This document shows positions 1 to 7,978 of a DNA stretch of 64,000 bases, piece by piece. The stretch comes from Phycisphaerales bacterium. GTDB taxonomy: Bacteria; Planctomycetota; Phycisphaerae; UBA1845. Numbering within the stretch: the stretch's first letter is position 1; the number at the start of each line of letters is the position of its first letter. A program made the translations under genes and the position numbers. The notes under the pieces are model-generated. The model made no database searches. It worked only from the letters and a program-made list of their open reading frames with translations, and had not been told where the DNA came from. The stretch is taken from positions 62,001-126,000 of the forward strand of contig JADZBE010000027.1 of assembly GCA_020852275.1 (NCBI GenBank), read 5' to 3'.

Positions 1-1217
1 GCCTTGCCCTGCCGCATCACGTCCAACGTCACGCGATCACCGGCTTTGAGCGCGCCGATCAACTCCGCCACGGCCGGGACGCCGCCGCTCGCCGGCTGCC
101 CGTTCACCGCAGTGATGATGTCGAAACGCAGCAGGCCGGCCTTTTCCGCCGGACTGTCCTTGACGATGTTGAGCACGGTGACGCCCTGTCCCGCGGCCAG
201 ATCAAGCTGCGCAGAAAGGATGTCGGAAACCTCGCCGAGCTGCACGCCGAGCCACGCGCCGGAATTCGCGCCCGCGACGGCCACCGCCGCCGCGCGCGGC
301 GCCTGGACGACGTCCTCGCTGATCGTGGTGAACATGGACGGCGTCAGCGCCAAGGTCGCGCCGTTTGCTGCGGAGAAGCTCGTCGTTGGCGTCAAGGTCA
401 TCATCCCCGAGGCACCCCCGACGGCTGCGCTCATCGTCGCGGGCTTGCACTCCACGGCCACGCCGCAGTTGACGGATGTGTTGCACGTCGCGCCGCTGGC
501 GCACCCTGCGCCCGTGGTGGACTTGGCGCCGGACGTACATGCGGCGCCCGTTGCACAAGTGGCGCCTGTCGCGCACTTCGCCGCCCCACTTCCGCAGCAA
601 CAGGTGCTGGACTTCGCGCTGGTAGTCGGCGGGCAGATCATCACCCTCCCCGGCGCTCTGCCTTGGATCATGAGCTGCCCGCTCGAAAGCGTCCGGCACG
701 GCTTGCCGTCGCCGGTCGTGCACGTCACCTGGCACTGGCCCGCACTGTCCGTCGGCGAGCAGATCATCACTTGGCCGGGCGCTGCGCCCTGAATCGTGAG
801 CTGCCCACAGGACAGGGACTGACAGGTTTTTCCATCGCCGGTGGTGCAGGTCACGCCGCACTGCACCGCGCCGGCGCCGGAAGGCGAGCAGACCAGGATG
901 CGCTGATTTCCCTGCTGAAGCGACAACTGCCCGCATTCCATTTTGCAGGGCGCGCCGCCCTTGTCGTCGCAGACCCACACGCAGACGTTTCTACCGTCGC
1001 CGCCGGCGAGTTGGGCGCTGCCGCCCGGCTTGCAGGTGATGACGCAGTTCGTGGCCGTTCCCGCCGTCGTGCCGCATTTCATCTGCGACGGCGCGCAGCG
1101 CACTTCTTCCATCGCCGCCGCCGCAGCATTCGCGCCTGAAGCGCTGGCCACCCCGCCCGCGCTGAGCAGCGCCAGCACTGCTCCGAAGTTCCACTGTCGA
1201 TCGATCCGCATTCTCAT
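1..1217 (-). CDS. Secreted Cys-rich protein with C-terminal PDZ domain (partial, C-terminus off window)
   Basis: This frame is missing from the ORF track because it has no stop inside the window; 405 residues are visible. The start ATG at 1217 has AAGGAG about 8 nt upstream. Residues ~1-31 form a signal peptide ending ASGANA. Residues ~40-200 contain three related segments (CGQLSLQQGN, CGQLTIQGAAPG, SGQLMIQGRAPG) and two copies of TCTTGDGK spaced 42 residues, so the region is an internal Cys-containing repeat. Residues ~206-257 are very rich in Cys, Gly, Ala and Thr (CCCGSG, CATGATC). From ~319 a PDZ domain begins (AWLGVQLGEV, then VLNIVKDSPAEKAGLL and AVNGQPA). It probably acts outside the cytoplasmic membrane, with the PDZ domain binding peptide termini. 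No protease domain is seen in the visible part. Function unknown. Confidence 0.8.
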   Translation of the reverse strand, partial: MRMRIDRQWNFGAVLALLSAGGVASASGANAAAAAMEEVRCAPSQMKCGTTAGTATNCVITCKPGGSAQLAGGDGRNVCVWVCDDKGGAPCKMECGQLSLQQGNQRILVCSPSGAGAVQCGVTCTTGDGKTCQSLSCGQLTIQGAAPGQVMICSPTDSAGQCQVTCTTGDGKPCRTLSSGQLMIQGRAPGRVMICPPTTSAKSSTCCCGSGAAKCATGATCATGAACTSGAKSTTGAGCASGATCNTSVNCGVAVECKPATMSAAVGGASGMMTLTPTTSFSAANGATLALTPSMFTTISEDVVQAPRAAAVAVAGANSGAWLGVQLGEVSDILSAQLDLAAGQGVTVLNIVKDSPAEKAGLLRFDIITAVNGQPASGGVPAVAELIGALKAGDRVTLDVMRQGK

Positions 1218-1454
1218 GCTCTTGCTCCTTGACATGTTGGTTGGATGTGAGTCTTGATTCACTCTACGGGTTCGGCGGATGCGCTCCGAGCCAGGCCCCT
1301 GTGGCACACTCAAAGCCGCGCCCGTCAGGAAGCGGTGCTTCGTGCGTCGTGCCGCATCTTCTGCCGCTCCCTTAGATCGCACGGGTCGCTTCCTTACGGG
1401 CGCGGCTCCGAACGGGCGCGGCTCCGATAAGAGGCGATCCGTTCGCATAGGCCA
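1218..1454. repeat. Intergenic gap with 'CGCTTCCTTACGG' dispersed repeat
   Basis: No gene is seen here. Positions 1387-1430 hold a copy of a dispersed repeat (consensus near cgcttccttacggtcgcgg) in which the block acgggcgcggctccga is duplicated in tandem. A diverged inverse copy (gtcaggaagcgg) lies near 1327. Related copies are at 32557-32579 (inside ispE) and 38098-38125. Confidence 0.6.
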
Positions 1455-2048
1455 CTACAGTCCGTCTGGATCCCCGGTGCCCGAAGCCGCGCCGCCGGGG
1501 ATCCGCAGCGTCTGCGTTCGGTCGAGTTCGAGAATCCAAACTTTCCCGTCGCGGTCGATCACGCCGATCACGTCCCGCGAGGTGTTTCGTTTCACGTTGG
1601 TTGGATTCGTGCTGACCGGAGTCCCCCATTCCATCCGGGGTGGCTGCATATGGGGAAGGACGACGTCCGAGTTGGTGTTCTGGTTAAGCGAAACCCGCTG
1701 GGTCGCGCTGCGCTGCGCGGGAAAGATCACCGCGATCATGATCGCCGCCGCAGCCGCCGCAGGAACGAACCACCGCTCCAACAGCGCCCACCCGCGCTGC
1801 CCGCGCGAGGGCGCGACGATCGCCCCGGCCTGCGCGAGCGACCCCGTTGCGTCCTGTCGCCGCGGCGCCAGCGACTCGACGAGCGCGGCGGACGCGAGCC
1901 GGTCAACGGCCGCGAAATCATCGTGCATCTCGCGCAGCCGCGGATTGCGGATCATCTCGCGGTTGAGCTGAAGCGCCTGCTCGTCGTCCAGCTCGCCGTG
2001 GATCGACCGCACCGTCAGATTTTCAAACGGGTCATCGCTGCGCGTCAT
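1455..2048 (-). CDS. Putative membrane-anchored anti-sigma factor
   Basis: A 197-residue protein that overlaps the stop of the upstream ECF sigma gene by 4 nt, so the two are translationally coupled. Residues ~10-50 have the helical pattern of anti-sigma N-terminal domains (IHGELDDEQALQLNREMI). The zinc-binding H-x3-C-x2-C of the ZAS family is absent: the position where Cys is expected reads NPRLRE. One membrane segment is at ~93-112 (WFVPAAAAAAIMIAVIF). The C-terminal ~80 residues should face outward and include VIGVIDRDGKVWILEL. The role is inferred from position and topology: it would hold the sigma factor at the membrane until an envelope signal releases it. The lack of zinc ligands makes the class uncertain. 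Confidence 0.7.
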   Translation of the reverse strand: MTRSDDPFENLTVRSIHGELDDEQALQLNREMIRNPRLREMHDDFAAVDRLASAALVESLAPRRQDATGSLAQAGAIVAPSRGQRGWALLERWFVPAAAAAAIMIAVIFPAQRSATQRVSLNQNTNSDVVLPHMQPPRMEWGTPVSTNPTNVKRNTSRDVIGVIDRDGKVWILELDRTQTLRIPGGAASGTGDPDGL

Positions 2049-2626
2049 GTGCCAAGCAGATCCTGATCCTTGAGCGCGTCGCGCATCATGCGCATCGCCC
2101 TTACCAGCCGCGTTTCCACCGAGTCCACCGGCATGTCCATCACTTCCGCGATCTGCCGGTAGGACCAGCCTTCCAGGTGCCGCAGCACGAACGGCTCGCG
2201 GTACAGAGCCGGAAGCGATTCGATCGCCTGCATCACCGTCGCCCGCCGTTCCTCATCCGCGGCGCTGCGTTGCGGCGACGGCGTCCGCGGATCCACCGGC
2301 TCCTCCGCCATGACGCCGGCCTGGTCGCGCTTGCGCCGCGTGGCCTGGCGTCCGGCATCGAGCGCCGCGTGTCGCGCGATTGCGTACAACCAGGTGCGCC
2401 AGCTCTGCCGATCCCGCAGCGTGTCGAGCCGCTGCCATGCGGCCATCCACACCTGCTGGGCGACGTCATCCACGCGATCCTGCCGCCCGAGCACGCCGTA
2501 AATCACGCCGCGTACCCATCGGTCGTTGCGCGTCATCCACTGCGCAAAAGCATCCGCGTCGCGCGCCAGCACCTGTGGCGGCAGAGCGTACTCGCTGCTC
2601 TCGACCGTCTTGACCGGCATGCCCAT
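2045..2626 (-). CDS. ECF-type RNA polymerase sigma factor
   Basis: 193 residues, the normal size for an ECF sigma-70 protein. Region 2 lies at ~50-95 (DRVDDVAQQVWMAAWQRL, then WRTWLYAIARHAALD). Region 4 lies at ~135-180 (LPALYREPFVLRHLEGWSY, QIAEVMDMPVDSVETRL), which is the HTH for the -35 element. The linker is charged and low in complexity. Two ATGs lie at 2626 and 2620; TAGGAG sits 3 nt before the first and 9 nt before the second, so 2620 is the better spaced start. The downstream gene overlaps by 4 nt and encodes the probable anti-sigma factor. No other regulon member can be identified from the sequence. Confidence 0.9.
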   Translation of the reverse strand: MGMPVKTVESSEYALPPQVLARDADAFAQWMTRNDRWVRGVIYGVLGRQDRVDDVAQQVWMAAWQRLDTLRDRQSWRTWLYAIARHAALDAGRQATRRKRDQAGVMAEEPVDPRTPSPQRSAADEERRATVMQAIESLPALYREPFVLRHLEGWSYRQIAEVMDMPVDSVETRLVRAMRMMRDALKDQDLLGT

Positions 2627-3079
2627 CTGCTCCTACAGACGTTTCGCCCAGCGTCGTCCTGTCAGGCCTCCCCCGTCGTGCCGCGCCTTCCGCGCGGCGG
2701 CCCGTCGATCCATATGCGCAACGAGCGAGAGAGTTGCGTGGGGTAGCGTATGTCAACCCGCCAAGCGCTCGACGGCAAAGACGAAGGCGTGCTCCGCCTG
2801 CATGCGCATCCCACGATGAGACATCAAACCAGTAAAAGCCACCTTCTCCGCATGGGATTGTTAAAATGGATGGCTTCATTGCTGGTGTATGCACTGTTTT
2901 CGTGTGTCACTTCTTTCAGGCAAGTTCGGGTAATCAGCCGCCCCCGCTCGGTTCGATATCAGGCAATGGTGGCCGGTCGCAATCGTACACTTGCTCGTCG
3001 GCGGTGACGCAGGGGCGGCGCGGCCGTGGAGATTTGCGGACCCGGCGGGCGCTGCGCCCGTCTTCAAGGAGGTGCATGG
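2627..3079. other. Gene-free intergenic region
   Basis: About 450 nt between the start of the sigma gene (minus) and the start of the plus-strand hypothetical gene. ORFs listed here on both strands are low-complexity shadows. A locally AT-richer stretch around 2840-2930 could carry promoters for the divergent genes, but I see no confident -35/-10 pair. Confidence 0.5.
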
Positions 3080-3643
3080 ATGAAGCTGGCTCATCGGCAG
3101 AAGTTCAGCGGGAAAGCAAGGACAAGCTTTCAGCGGGACCGGCAGGCGCGCTGGTGGATGGAGGAGAGCGTCGAGGAATACCTCGATCCGCAGGGCCACG
3201 ATTCGCACGGCACGCACGTCGCGCCGGTGGTGCGCGGCGCGGCCGTTCTCGCTGAAGTGGGCGCGATGGATCGTTCCGGCGAATACGCCAGTCTCGAATC
3301 GGTCGACATGGATCGCGCGGGGTTCTCGCTGCGACCTGCGGTGGATTCACACGCCGCTGCGTCCCGCGGCGACGGGGGCGAGAACGTGACCCGCGCCATG
3401 GACGAGAGCGCGACGTGGGCGGACGACGATGATGCGACGTGCGCCTTGGACGAAGGGGCGACGCGAGCAGCGGAAGCCCGGCAGGCCGCAGCGGTCTGCC
3501 GCGCCTCGCAGGCGAGCGTCGATCTGCTGCCGAAAGCGGAAGGCCCGCCCTTGTTTTCATGGGGGCGGTTTGCCGTCGGCTGCATGATCGGAACGGCCGC
3601 CGCGCTGGGCGCGCTGTTCATCTTGAGTTCGATCGTCCGCTGA
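3080..3643 (+). CDS. Hypothetical protein with C-terminal membrane anchor
   Basis: A 187-residue product when started at the ATG at 3080, which has AAGGAGG 7 nt upstream; the track start at 3026 has no such site. The N-terminal half is charged. The middle contains a degenerate repeat built on Asp/Glu-Gly/Ser-Ala-Thr (MDESATW, LDEGATR). The last ~25 residues form a single membrane helix (FAVGCMIGTAAALGALFIL) and end right after it, giving a tail-anchored topology. A hairpin terminator lies 75 nt downstream. The opposite-strand ORF 3130..3726 is a shadow. I do not recognise the family. Confidence 0.55.
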   Translation: MKLAHRQKFSGKARTSFQRDRQARWWMEESVEEYLDPQGHDSHGTHVAPVVRGAAVLAEVGAMDRSGEYASLESVDMDRAGFSLRPAVDSHAAASRGDGGENVTRAMDESATWADDDDATCALDEGATRAAEARQAAAVCRASQASVDLLPKAEGPPLFSWGRFAVGCMIGTAAALGALFILSSIVR

Positions 3644-3715
3644 CGAAGGGCGGCCGCGCGGGAGAAGCGCACCGCCCGTGATGGAATGCAGGAACCGGCA
3701 TGGCGGAGTTGATAC

Positions 3716-3749
3716 AAAGACGGCACCGGCGCGGGCCAGTGCCGTCTTT
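3716..3749 (+). terminator. Hairpin terminator
   Basis: Perfect 11-bp inverted repeat aaagacggcac / gtgccgtcttt with a 12-nt loop. The right arm ends in a short T run. It sits downstream of the plus-strand hypothetical gene and marks the edge of the lower-GC patch. Confidence 0.65.
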
Positions 3750-4125
3750 CATTGATGCCCCGAGCAGGGCGCGATCATGTGTAGGTCCTCTGGATCCTTG
3801 ATCGCCGGTGCTCGCAGCAGAAACAGAGCGGAGTCGTCGTGCGGCGACGTTGAATTAGTGAAGGCGACCAATGTGGGAGCTTGATCGTGGGCAAAGCTCC
3901 GGTCCTGAGCACACGAATCATGAAGGAGACCGCCGTCAGGCGACCGAAGCGGCATAATACTCAAAGTCCCAAGCGATCTGGGCCCGACGAGCGTAGATGC
4001 GACGGGTGGGTGGAAGGAAGGTCAAGCATCCTGCTACTGAAGGTCTGCCGACTGGACCGTCCAGCGTGAACTGGCGTTGGCTGCGCGGATGGAGCAATCT
4101 CACGTGGCCATCGCGTCTTGCGCCG
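3750..4125. other. Gene-free lower-GC stretch
   Basis: Composition is less GC-rich than the flanks. Short minus-strand ORFs (3749..3964, 3936..4229) lack ribosome binding sites and recognisable domains. The tail of the second (RAQIAWDFEYYAA) looks more protein-like than random, so a decayed gene remnant is possible but unproven. Confidence 0.35.
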
Positions 4126-4356
4126 CTACGTTGTTGTAAAGGAAACCGGGTCCGGCGAGGCTGTCTCGAGAACAATCTCGCGCAACTTGGCGATTTCTTC
4201 GATCTCCTCGCGGGAGACCTCGCAACCATGCCGAATCGCTATCTTGGCTCGCTGCGGCTCCTTCTGCGCGTCATCTTCCAAGACCTCCTGCATCTTGGAG
4301 TACACGAGTTTGAACCGCTGCGTATTGCTCATGCTGGCCTCAGGAGTACTCATCAA
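4126..4356 (-). CDS. Small hypothetical protein overlapping the Clp-fold protease gene
   Basis: A 76-residue, mostly helical charged protein (FKLVYSKMQEVLEDDAQKEP, then EEIEEIAKLREIVLETA). Its start ATGATG at 4356/4353 overlaps the last 17 nt of the upstream protease gene in a different frame, so translation is probably coupled. Composition (many Lys, Glu, Ile) differs from the Ala/Arg-rich shadow ORFs of this window, which supports real coding. No domain is recognised. It may be a partner or adaptor of the protease; this is inferred from the overlap only. Confidence 0.55.
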   Translation of the reverse strand: MMSTPEASMSNTQRFKLVYSKMQEVLEDDAQKEPQRAKIAIRHGCEVSREEIEEIAKLREIVLETASPDPVSFTTT

Positions 4357-5503
4357 TTACGGACTTCTTTGATTGTACCTCAATCTGGCGGCGCGCGTCG
4401 CCAAGATCTATTTCGGCGCCGCACCCTAAGCATCTAAACCGGTTATCGGACGGAAACCGGTGATGACCAGGCTGCAACGGACATTTCTTCAAATTGGCTT
4501 GAATTTTTGATGTTGCGTGACATTTCTGGCACATCACCTCAATTATTACCGCCCCCGCGTCTTGCGGTGGCGGAACCGCAGGCGCCGCGAACCTGAGTAT
4601 TTGCGAGCCGGGGGTCTCGAACACCTTATAGATATTCGTTGAGTCAAAGGTGATCTGGAGCAGCGTGTGATAGCGCCGGATCGCCTCCGCGAGTTCGGGC
4701 TGCCGGGAATAGTCGGTGATCTTGAGCCGCATTTCCTCCAGATCGCCGAGCTTGATGGAGCGTCCATGTGTGAGCCACTTCTTATGGTCGCACAGCGTGG
4801 CAGCGACCTCGTTCGCGCGAGATGTTTTCTCTTCGGCCGTGACATCCTTGCCTGTTGACGAATGCGTGTTCCAGTGCTTGAATTTGTACCGCGCGAGCCA
4901 GTCGGTTACGAGCCTCTCTGCGAACTTGAGCGCGTTCTCGGCGCTTTGCAGCTCGCCGGGTGAAAGTGCCTGGAGCATCGGGATGTACGCGCGATTGAGT
5001 GTCCCCGTTTCCTCAACTTCGCGCTTGATCTTCTCCATTCCCTCAATCAACGCATCAGCGGAAAAGACCTTCCCCTGCCAAGATAGCTGTGCGTCGATTG
5101 GCCCCAGCGCGGACGCGGGCTCCATGAGGATCTCGTCACCCGCCATGGCGATGATCGTCCCAGCGCTCTTTGCCCAGCCCGGGACGATGACCGCAACTTC
5201 TTCGTACTTTTCGTGCAGGCTCCGTACGATGTCTTCGGCTACCTCGCCCGAGCCTCCGCCCGTTTCCAGAATCAGGTCCAGCTTGGATCCCTTCAGATTC
5301 GAGAGTTGGTCGTGGAAGGGAACCAAGTCGCTGTAGCCGATCGACAACAAGGCTGGCGGCATACTGGCCTTGTCAATGTCAGCAGCGTAAACGAACACGT
5401 CGCGTTTGCGCAGCTCAGAAACTCGCTTGAGCTGCTGTTTGCGCTCATGGGCGAGTTGCTGCGCACTGAGTTTTGCGTCGAGATATTCGCTGTAAAAACC
5501 CAT
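4340..5503 (-). CDS. Clp-fold serine protease (serine dehydrogenase proteinase-like) with C-terminal zinc ribbon
   Basis: 387 residues when started at ATG 5503 (MGFYSEYL), which has TTGGAGG just upstream; the track start at 5578 adds an unlikely leader. Residues ~30-210 match the ClpP/crotonase-like fold of SppA and serine dehydrogenase proteinase families: LDLILETGGGSGEVAEDI supplies the oxyanion glycines, and PGWAKSAGTIIAMAGDEI carries the presumed nucleophile Ser, followed by SALGPIDAQL. Helical regions follow. The C-terminus has zinc-ligand pairs (CQKC, then CLGC, with another Cys-His cluster between), so a zinc ribbon is likely. There is no signal peptide or membrane segment, so it should be cytoplasmic, unlike SppA. 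It overlaps the 76-residue gene downstream and lies in a lower-GC patch, which suggests horizontal acquisition. Confidence 0.8.
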   Translation of the reverse strand: MGFYSEYLDAKLSAQQLAHERKQQLKRVSELRKRDVFVYAADIDKASMPPALLSIGYSDLVPFHDQLSNLKGSKLDLILETGGGSGEVAEDIVRSLHEKYEEVAVIVPGWAKSAGTIIAMAGDEILMEPASALGPIDAQLSWQGKVFSADALIEGMEKIKREVEETGTLNRAYIPMLQALSPGELQSAENALKFAERLVTDWLARYKFKHWNTHSSTGKDVTAEEKTSRANEVAATLCDHKKWLTHGRSIKLGDLEEMRLKITDYSRQPELAEAIRRYHTLLQITFDSTNIYKVFETPGSQILRFAAPAVPPPQDAGAVIIEVMCQKCHATSKIQANLKKCPLQPGHHRFPSDNRFRCLGCGAEIDLGDARRQIEVQSKKSVIDEYS

Positions 5504-6022
5504 CGTCCTCCAAGAGCTTCGAGCAACCTGCCAAGCACCATGCAAACGCGCTCGCGCAAGTCCACAAGAGGTCGACACACACAGTATCGGCGGTGCTTTC
5601 CGTGAGCAAGTGCAAGCGGACGCCTAATGGCGTCGCACGTGCGAATTCTGTTCGGGCGACTTGACCTGAAGATCAACCGGGGCAAGGTCGGGGCGACGCG
5701 GCCGTGAGAACGGAAGTTCTGGGGGGGTACAGCGTAACCGCGCATCGCGACCGCAAGCCCAAGATCGCTACAATCAGCGTGCCGCGGTTCAAGAATGAAC
5801 TTCGACTGCTGTCGCGGACAGGGCGCGACAGCGTCCTTCGCGGTTTGCCGAAGAAAACTGCGCTGATCTTGCGTGATAGGGTAGCTTCTTTCCGGCTTCG
5901 CGAAGTGACGGCGTACCTGATTGAACGCCAGCGTCTCCTGCATGAAAGAAGCGGCACCCAACGCGATGTTGCAACGCCGGGGGTTGGTGAGCCTTCAATA
6001 AGCGCAACGCCGGCTCGCTGCG
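5504..6022. other. Gene-free intergenic region, atypical composition
   Basis: About 520 nt upstream of the protease and downstream of the sulfatase-like gene (both minus strand). ORFs 5293..5961 (-) and 5704..6213 (+) have no convincing start or domain. The minus reading contains NRIRTCD, the phrase often produced by antisense translation of a tRNA T-arm. The corresponding DNA (5638-5660) does not form a proper T-stem, so at most it is a decayed tRNA end. A perfect hairpin gacgcc-taat-ggcgtc lies at ~5619-5634. Confidence 0.4.
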
Positions 6023-7726
6023 TCAGTCGTCCTTCTTCTTCTTTGCGTCCTTGGCCTTGGCATCTTTCGAGGGCGGCGGCGACTTTGCTGCTTCTTCTGA
6101 TTCCGATCCGCCGTCGGAACCCGCGGTCCTGGCTTTGCTCGACGGCTTGGACTTGCCCTTGGCTGGAGTTTCGTCCGCCTCCTCCTCGTCATCGATGTAG
6201 CCCAGCCCTTTGAGCTCTTCCTTGCGCTGCGGGTCGAGACTCTCCTCATCGTCGCCGTCGCCGGCAGAGCCGGTGGCCTTGAGGTCGAACCAGCGCTTCA
6301 CAAACCCCCGGTATTTTTCGACGAGTTCGGGGTGCGCCGAGGCGACGTTGTTGGCTTCCGTCGGGTCCTTGGCGAGGTCGTACACCCAGATCTCGCCCGC
6401 CTCCACGTTCAGCGGCGGGTGCGTCTTGAACGGCGTGATCGAGTAGATGACCTTGAAATCGCCCTCGCGGACAACGATCTGCCGGTTGTTGCCGTGCTCG
6501 TGAACGAACGCCTTGCGCTGCGCGAGTGCCGCATCGCTGTCACCCTTGAGCGCCTTGACCAGGCTGACGCCGCGCAGGTTGTTGTGCAGGTCCACGCCGT
6601 ACAGCTCGGCCACCGTGGGGGCGATGTCGATCTGCGTCACCGGCGGCTCGACCTTCACGCCGGCGGGCATGCCCGGCATGCGCAGGATGAACGGCACGCG
6701 CAGCGCCGACTCGAACGTGAAGTAGTGGTTGAAGTACATCTCGTGCTCGCCGAGGTTCTCGCCGTGATCGCCCACGAGCACCACGCCCGTCTTGTCCGTC
6801 AGCCCTTTCTTGTCGAGATAGGAGAGCAGCCGCCCGATGTTGGTGTCCATGGTGCGGACCTCGGCCTTGTACAGCGCCTGCGGGTACTCCGGGTCGGTGA
6901 CGCCGGTCAGCCAGGCCGACTTCTTCATGCTGGGGTATTCGTTGCGGATCAGCGGCCTGCCCGGCTGCTTGGGGTTGCCCTTGTAGAACTCGGCGAGGAC
7001 GTCCTTGGGCGGGTTGTAGGGCGCGTGCGCGTCCCAGTAGTGGACCCAGATGAAGAAGGGCTTGTCGCCGCTGCCGTTGGCGTCGAGCCACTCGATGGCC
7101 TTGTCCGTCACCTGCTTGCTCGACAGGTACGTCTTCGAGTCCGGCGGAACGTCGTAGATGTCGTCGAAGCCGCGCCACCCGAGCCACTTGGAGACGTGCG
7201 AGGAGGAGGGGAAGCCGGCGGTCTTGTATCCCGCGCGCTTGAAGGCGGCGGGCAGCATGTCCGTCTCGCCCTCGAACTGATGCTCGTTGTCGAGGATGCC
7301 GTGCTCGATGCCCATCACCCCGGTCATCACGGACATGTGGCTCGGGTTCGTCTGGTTGGTCTGGCTGGTTCCGTGGAGGAACAGCGTTCCCGCGGCGGCC
7401 AGCTTGTCGATGTTGGGCGTCAGCCCCGGGTTCTTGCCGTAGGCACTGATGTGGTCCGCGCGGGTGGTGTCGAGCGTCATGATGAGGAGGTTGCGCTTCG
7501 GGCCGTCCCAGTAGGGCTTCGATGTCGCCCTGGGAGCGCCGGGTTCGGTCAGCTCTTTGGGAATCGCCGCAGTCCCAGCCGGCCCGGGTTGGGCTTTCGC
7601 CGGCGCGGCATCCTGTCCGGCGGTCCGCGCGTTCGCCGTAAGCCGTGACGCGCCGAATGCCGTCGCAGTGGCCAAGACTGCGATCGCTCCCATCCAAGAC
7701 AACCGTAACCATTTATTTTGCAACAT
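6023..7726 (-). CDS. Sulfatase-fold hydrolase with Thr at the catalytic position
   Basis: 567 residues from ATG 7726; the 7753 start in the track is a GTG with no ribosome site. An N-terminal signal or anchor (WMGAIAVLATATAFGASRL) sends it out of the cytoplasm. Residues ~80-480 are the alkaline-phosphatase/sulfatase fold: MTLDTTRADH supplies metal ligands, and GVVLVGDHGENLGEHEMYFN is the typical second metal site. The sulfatase signature C/S-x-P-x-R reads T126-N-P-S-H, so the residue normally converted to formylglycine is Thr. Thr is the nucleophile in phosphoglycerol transferase and phosphodiesterase members of the superfamily, so a phospho-substrate is more likely than a sulfate ester. The last ~80 residues are a disordered Lys/Glu/Ser-rich tail ending KKKKDD. 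Confidence 0.85.
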   Translation of the reverse strand: MLQNKWLRLSWMGAIAVLATATAFGASRLTANARTAGQDAAPAKAQPGPAGTAAIPKELTEPGAPRATSKPYWDGPKRNLLIMTLDTTRADHISAYGKNPGLTPNIDKLAAAGTLFLHGTSQTNQTNPSHMSVMTGVMGIEHGILDNEHQFEGETDMLPAAFKRAGYKTAGFPSSSHVSKWLGWRGFDDIYDVPPDSKTYLSSKQVTDKAIEWLDANGSGDKPFFIWVHYWDAHAPYNPPKDVLAEFYKGNPKQPGRPLIRNEYPSMKKSAWLTGVTDPEYPQALYKAEVRTMDTNIGRLLSYLDKKGLTDKTGVVLVGDHGENLGEHEMYFNHYFTFESALRVPFILRMPGMPAGVKVEPPVTQIDIAPTVAELYGVDLHNNLRGVSLVKALKGDSDAALAQRKAFVHEHGNNRQIVVREGDFKVIYSITPFKTHPPLNVEAGEIWVYDLAKDPTEANNVASAHPELVEKYRGFVKRWFDLKATGSAGDGDDEESLDPQRKEELKGLGYIDDEEEADETPAKGKSKPSSKARTAGSDGGSESEEAAKSPPPSKDAKAKDAKKKKDD

Positions 7727-7978
7727 CTTGCGCCCTCTACTGCCTTTCCGCACGGACAGTTCGCCAAGTCATGAACTGAGCATTCCGCCCCCCAACGCAT
7801 CGGCGGGACATCACCGGTCCTTGCACAACGAGCCTCGCGAGGGAATATTCGTCGCGGTCCCCGCCACCTGCAAGAAACCCTGCGGAACCGCCCGGTCAAG
7901 CGGCGAAGCCCGCGCTTCCGATAAACCTCCGACCCCGCGCGGGATTCGCGCGGATCGACGGGACTGGAGAGTCGCAAG
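7727..7978. other. Divergent intergenic region
   Basis: 252 nt between the divergent sulfatase-like (minus) and hypothetical (plus) genes. It must hold both promoters, but no clear boxes are seen. Confidence 0.4.

Noticed and set aside
4-978. ORFs 4..792 (+) and 202..978 (-) as genes
   Set aside because: They are shadows of the minus-strand PDZ protein, whose frame has a signal peptide, ribosome site and a recognisable domain.
3936-4229. 97-aa ORF ending RAQIAWDFEYYAASVA as a real gene
   Set aside because: No ribosome site, and the N-terminal two thirds are low-complexity Arg/Ser/Pro; kept only as a possible remnant.
5619-5665. Possible tRNA, from the antisense phrase NRIRTCD and a nearby hairpin
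   Set aside because: The T-arm equivalent (gcacg tgcgaat tctgt) does not pair, no matching 5' acceptor arm is found upstream and no anticodon arm can be folded. At most it is a decayed tRNA end.
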